NCBI GenBank assembly: GCA_031397815.1
Contig: JANNMJ010000071.1
Location: 1-7,236 of the forward strand
Reading direction: 5' to 3'
Source: JANNMJ01 sp031397815
GTDB taxonomy: Bacteria > Bacteroidota > Bacteroidia > Cytophagales > Hymenobacteraceae
Length of the DNA: 7,236 nucleotides
In this document: piece by piece, positions 5,022-7,236 of the stretch
Numbering within the stretch: the stretch's first letter is position 1
Layout of the letters: every line of letters begins with the position of its first letter
Notes under the pieces: model-generated
What the model was told of the DNA's origin: nothing
The model's database searches: none
What the model saw: only the letters and a program-made list of their open reading frames with translations
Translations under genes and position numbers: made by a program

Positions 5022-7236
5022 TTACCGGTTCCCCACTGCCACGGTCTGCTTAATGACTTTGACGGTGCCTTGTAAATCGAAAAACTCCGCGTAGAGAACG
5101 TAATATCCCGTCGGCACGCGGCGGTTATTATCGTCTTCGCCCTGCCACTGAAAACTGCCTTTGATGCCGAGGGTTTGGTTGCGGGCTAGGCGCCGCGTCA
5201 GGCGGCCTTGCGAATCGAAGATGGTGAAATTGGCGGTGTAGCCCGCGCCGGGCACGGCGTAAATGATATCAGCGAATTCGGCGCCGCCTTGGCCGGGCGT
5301 GATGACGCGCGGCTCGATGCTCAGGGTATTGTCGGGGAGGTCGAGGGTGGCGCGGGTTTGAGAGTTGGTTTTTCCCGGCGTCGCGAAGCCCACGGTACTG
5401 GCGGCCGAATGGAAATTGGTGGCCTCGGCCGGGCCGTCGATGCGGATGCGTTCGAGCGAAACTCCTTCTTCGTCAATCAATAACGGCGTGTGTTGCCGTT
5501 CGTCGTACGCGTAGCGGGCAAGCTCGGTGCTATCCGGAGCGAGGAGTACGACGGTGCCTTTATCGTCGCTGAAGGTCGGCATGGAGGCGACGAGGAGCAT
5601 CCGACTACGGTCGGAAGAGGCGGAATATTGCCGCACGACTGAATCGGGGGCGCTGGTGAGCGCCGCCAAGCTGCCGGGCGGTAACGGGAAACCGTTCGGG
5701 GCGAGGCGCCGGATTTGGTACAGACTATCGCCGCGCATATTCGCCAAATAATACCCGTTGAGGTCGAGCTTACGGTCGGAGCGGTTCAGTATCTCCACGA
5801 AATCAACTCCGCCGGGACGGGGATTAAATAAAATCTCATTAATCACGACATCGCCGGGGCGTGGCGTTTCCGGAACTAGTACGTTGGCCGTGAGTGCCTG
5901 ACTGGCGCCGCCACAACCGGTCAGCCCACTGACGGTCAGCCCGACGGTTTCGCCCGGCACCAGCGCGCCGGTGAGTGTCAGCACGATTTCGCGCATTTCC
6001 GGCCCCAGCACCGTCGCGCGACCAACGCCCAGCCCGCCGCTGAGGGTGTAATGCGTCGGATTGCTCGCCGTGAGGGAATCGACTTTTTGCGTGAATAACA
6101 GGCGCACACCGCCCAGTCCTTCGGCGGCGGCCATTGCGAGGGCGGGCGCGGGGAGCGTCGTCAGTCCGGCATTCACCGAGTTGAGCGTGGCGGGCGTACC
6201 GCCGAAAATGAGATTTTCGGATGCCTTCCAGTTGTCGACGAGGCCGCAGGGCTGGGTTAAATCAATCATTTCCAGCGACCAGCCGCCGGTATTTTTAGTC
6301 GGGTCGCGGTACCAATCATCTGAATAAGCGACCGAAAACAGCAGCTCGCCGTCCGGGCGCCGCAGCACGAGCGTATCACCGGCGTTGTTGAGCGACGGAA
6401 AATTGGTGAGCGCGAACACCTGTCCGTACGGCACGAAAAGCCCGCCTCGCGTTGAGCCGCATACCACCGCGTAATGCCCCGGCTCCAGACTTGCGCCCGC
6501 CGGGAAAACGGCCGCGCTAGCCGCGCCCTGCTTGCGGAACGTCACCCCGGTGAGATCGAGCAGGCGATTCGTGGGGTTAAAAATCTCGACGTACTCCGAC
6601 GCGGGTAGGCCGATGCTCGGCGTTTCGTCGGCGAAAATTTCCGTCAGCAGCAGCTCGTACGGGCCGGGTACGGCGCCCAAGCCAAAAGTGGTCGTGAACG
6701 GGGCGGTATTGCCCGCGCAATCGGCCACGCCGGTGCCCGTGAGCGTGTAGCGCGTACCCGCCAACAGCGGCCCGCTGAGCGTCAGGGTGAGGTAACGCAG
6801 CGAATCGGGGCGAATACCAATGGTGATAATGGTCAAGCCGCCCGTCAGCCCGAAGCGTGTCGGTAAGGCGGTCAGTGTATCAATGGCTTCGGAGAAAACC
6901 AGCTCCACAGTGGTTGCATTCACTACTGTGGCGCTTACCAAGCTCGGCGCCGTTAAATCGGGCGCGGTGCTATTGGTGGAGTTGAGGCGGGCGGGCGTAC
7001 CACCGGTCGGGTCGTTGGAAGCAATCCAGTTATCAGCGTCGGAACAGGGCTTGGTGGGATTGATTTTCTCCAGCGACCAGCCGCCGGCGGCTTTTACGGC
7101 ATCTCGGTACCAGTCATCGGCGTAGGTGACGTGGTCAATCAGCAAGGTGTCGGGCGTGAGGAGTTTGACGACATCACCGGTCAGGTTGAGCGTCGGCATA
7201 CTCGTGACGCCTATTAAGCGCACCGTGGCGCCCAGA
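5022..7236 (-). CDS. Secreted multidomain surface protein with lamin-tail and Ig-like repeats (5' end missing)
   Basis: The frame is open to the right edge, so the N-terminus and any signal peptide lie outside; the GTG at 7221-7223 is probably internal. Counting from that codon (733 residues), the visible order is: the end of a lamin-tail domain (1-85), an Ig-like Big_5-type domain (about 90-185, with GVADCAGN), a full lamin-tail domain (188-352, TEIFAD..SEYVEIFNPTN), a second Ig-like domain (about 358-450), a third lamin-tail domain (457-621, INEILFNPRPGGVDFVEILN), and a C-terminal FlgD-like Ig domain (about 638-733, with FTIFDSQGRLTRRL and VPTGYYVLYAEF). Such proteins are usually exported and act at or outside the cell surface; in Bacteroidota export by type IX secretion is common, but I see no clear sorting signal beyond the terminal Ig domain. 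No catalytic domain is visible. Its binding partner is unknown. Confidence 0.9.
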   Translation of the reverse strand, partial: LGATVRLIGVTSMPTLNLTGDVVKLLTPDTLLIDHVTYADDWYRDAVKAAGGWSLEKINPTKPCSDADNWIASNDPTGGTPARLNSTNSTAPDLTAPSLVSATVVNATTVELVFSEAIDTLTALPTRFGLTGGLTIITIGIRPDSLRYLTLTLSGPLLAGTRYTLTGTGVADCAGNTAPFTTTFGLGAVPGPYELLLTEIFADETPSIGLPASEYVEIFNPTNRLLDLTGVTFRKQGAASAAVFPAGASLEPGHYAVVCGSTRGGLFVPYGQVFALTNFPSLNNAGDTLVLRRPDGELLFSVAYSDDWYRDPTKNTGGWSLEMIDLTQPCGLVDNWKASENLIFGGTPATLNSVNAGLTTLPAPALAMAAAEGLGGVRLLFTQKVDSLTASNPTHYTLSGGLGVGRATVLGPEMREIVLTLTGALVPGETVGLTVSGLTGCGGASQALTANVLVPETPRPGDVVINEILFNPRPGGVDFVEILNRSDRKLDLNGYYLANMRGDSLYQIRRLAPNGFPLPPGSLAALTSAPDSVVRQYSASSDRSRMLLVASMPTFSDDKGTVVLLAPDSTELARYAYDERQHTPLLIDEEGVSLERIRIDGPAEATNFHSAASTVGFATPGKTNSQTRATLDLPDNTLSIEPRVITPGQGGAEFADIIYAVPGAGYTANFTIFDSQGRLTRRLARNQTLGIKGSFQWQGEDDNNRRVPTGYYVLYAEFFDLQGTVKVIKQTVAVGNR
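6177..6326 (-). repeat. Lamin-tail end repeat, copy 2
   Basis: This encodes YSDDWYRD..TGGWSLE..D.TQPC...DNW.AS...FGGTPATLNS, which matches the segment at 6978-7124 residue for residue at most conserved positions. The DNA shares an exact 19-base run (6271-6289 with 7069-7087). It is the closing part of a lamin-tail domain and points to domain duplication within the gene. Confidence 0.8.
6978..7124 (-). repeat. Lamin-tail end repeat, copy 1
   Basis: This encodes YADDWYRD..AGGWSLE.I.PTKPC..ADNWIAS..PTGGTPARLNS, the partner of 6177-6326. The third lamin-tail domain of the protein (about 5361-5855) lacks the DDWYRD and PC...DNW signature and is more diverged. Confidence 0.8.

Overview
The window looks like part of a chromosome from a member of the Bacteroidota, most likely the Cytophagales and possibly a Hymenobacter relative. 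The clues are a short carbamoyl-phosphate synthase large subunit that stops after its second ATP-grasp half, a surface protein built of lamin-tail and Ig-like domains ending in a FlgD-like Ig domain, a TAnnTTTG-like promoter box ahead of carB, and no clear Shine-Dalgarno sequences before the starts. Genus-level placement is inference; no rRNA or marker search was possible.

Layout, left to right. Bases 1-134 probably hold the 5' end of a minus-strand gene that leaves the window (weak call). A short divergent gap with an inverted repeat (124-144) separates it from a plus-strand gene (186-659) for a 157-residue single-pass membrane protein of unknown function. That gene converges, with only 3 bases between stops, on carB (663-3479, minus). 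The 111-base divergent gap 3480-3590 carries a probable carB promoter and a long leader hairpin ending 2 bases before the carB start codon. Rightward from the gap run two tightly linked plus-strand genes: a membrane-anchored protein with a degenerate acyl-carrier-like domain (3591-4181) and a 4HBT hotdog thioesterase (4183-4599), with one base between stop and start. These converge on a minus-strand MGMT/alkyltransferase-like gene (4627-4986). Upstream of it, on the same strand, is the 3' part of a large secreted multidomain protein gene (5022-7236) that enters from the right edge.

How the genes relate. CarB serves arginine and pyrimidine synthesis, but carA is not in the window. The ACP-like/thioesterase pair is the most suggestive functional unit: a membrane-tethered carrier-like domain without the phosphopantetheine serine, apparently translationally coupled to an acyl thioesterase. 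The MGMT-like gene may be co-transcribed with the lamin-tail gene, because only 35 bases separate them, or it may use its own control at the palindrome covering its start codon. I see no mobile elements, CRISPR arrays, tRNA or rRNA genes. Most of the content is housekeeping or lineage-typical; the noteworthy signals are the carB leader structure, the ACP-like/thioesterase pair, and the cysteine retained in an ATL-sized MGMT homologue.
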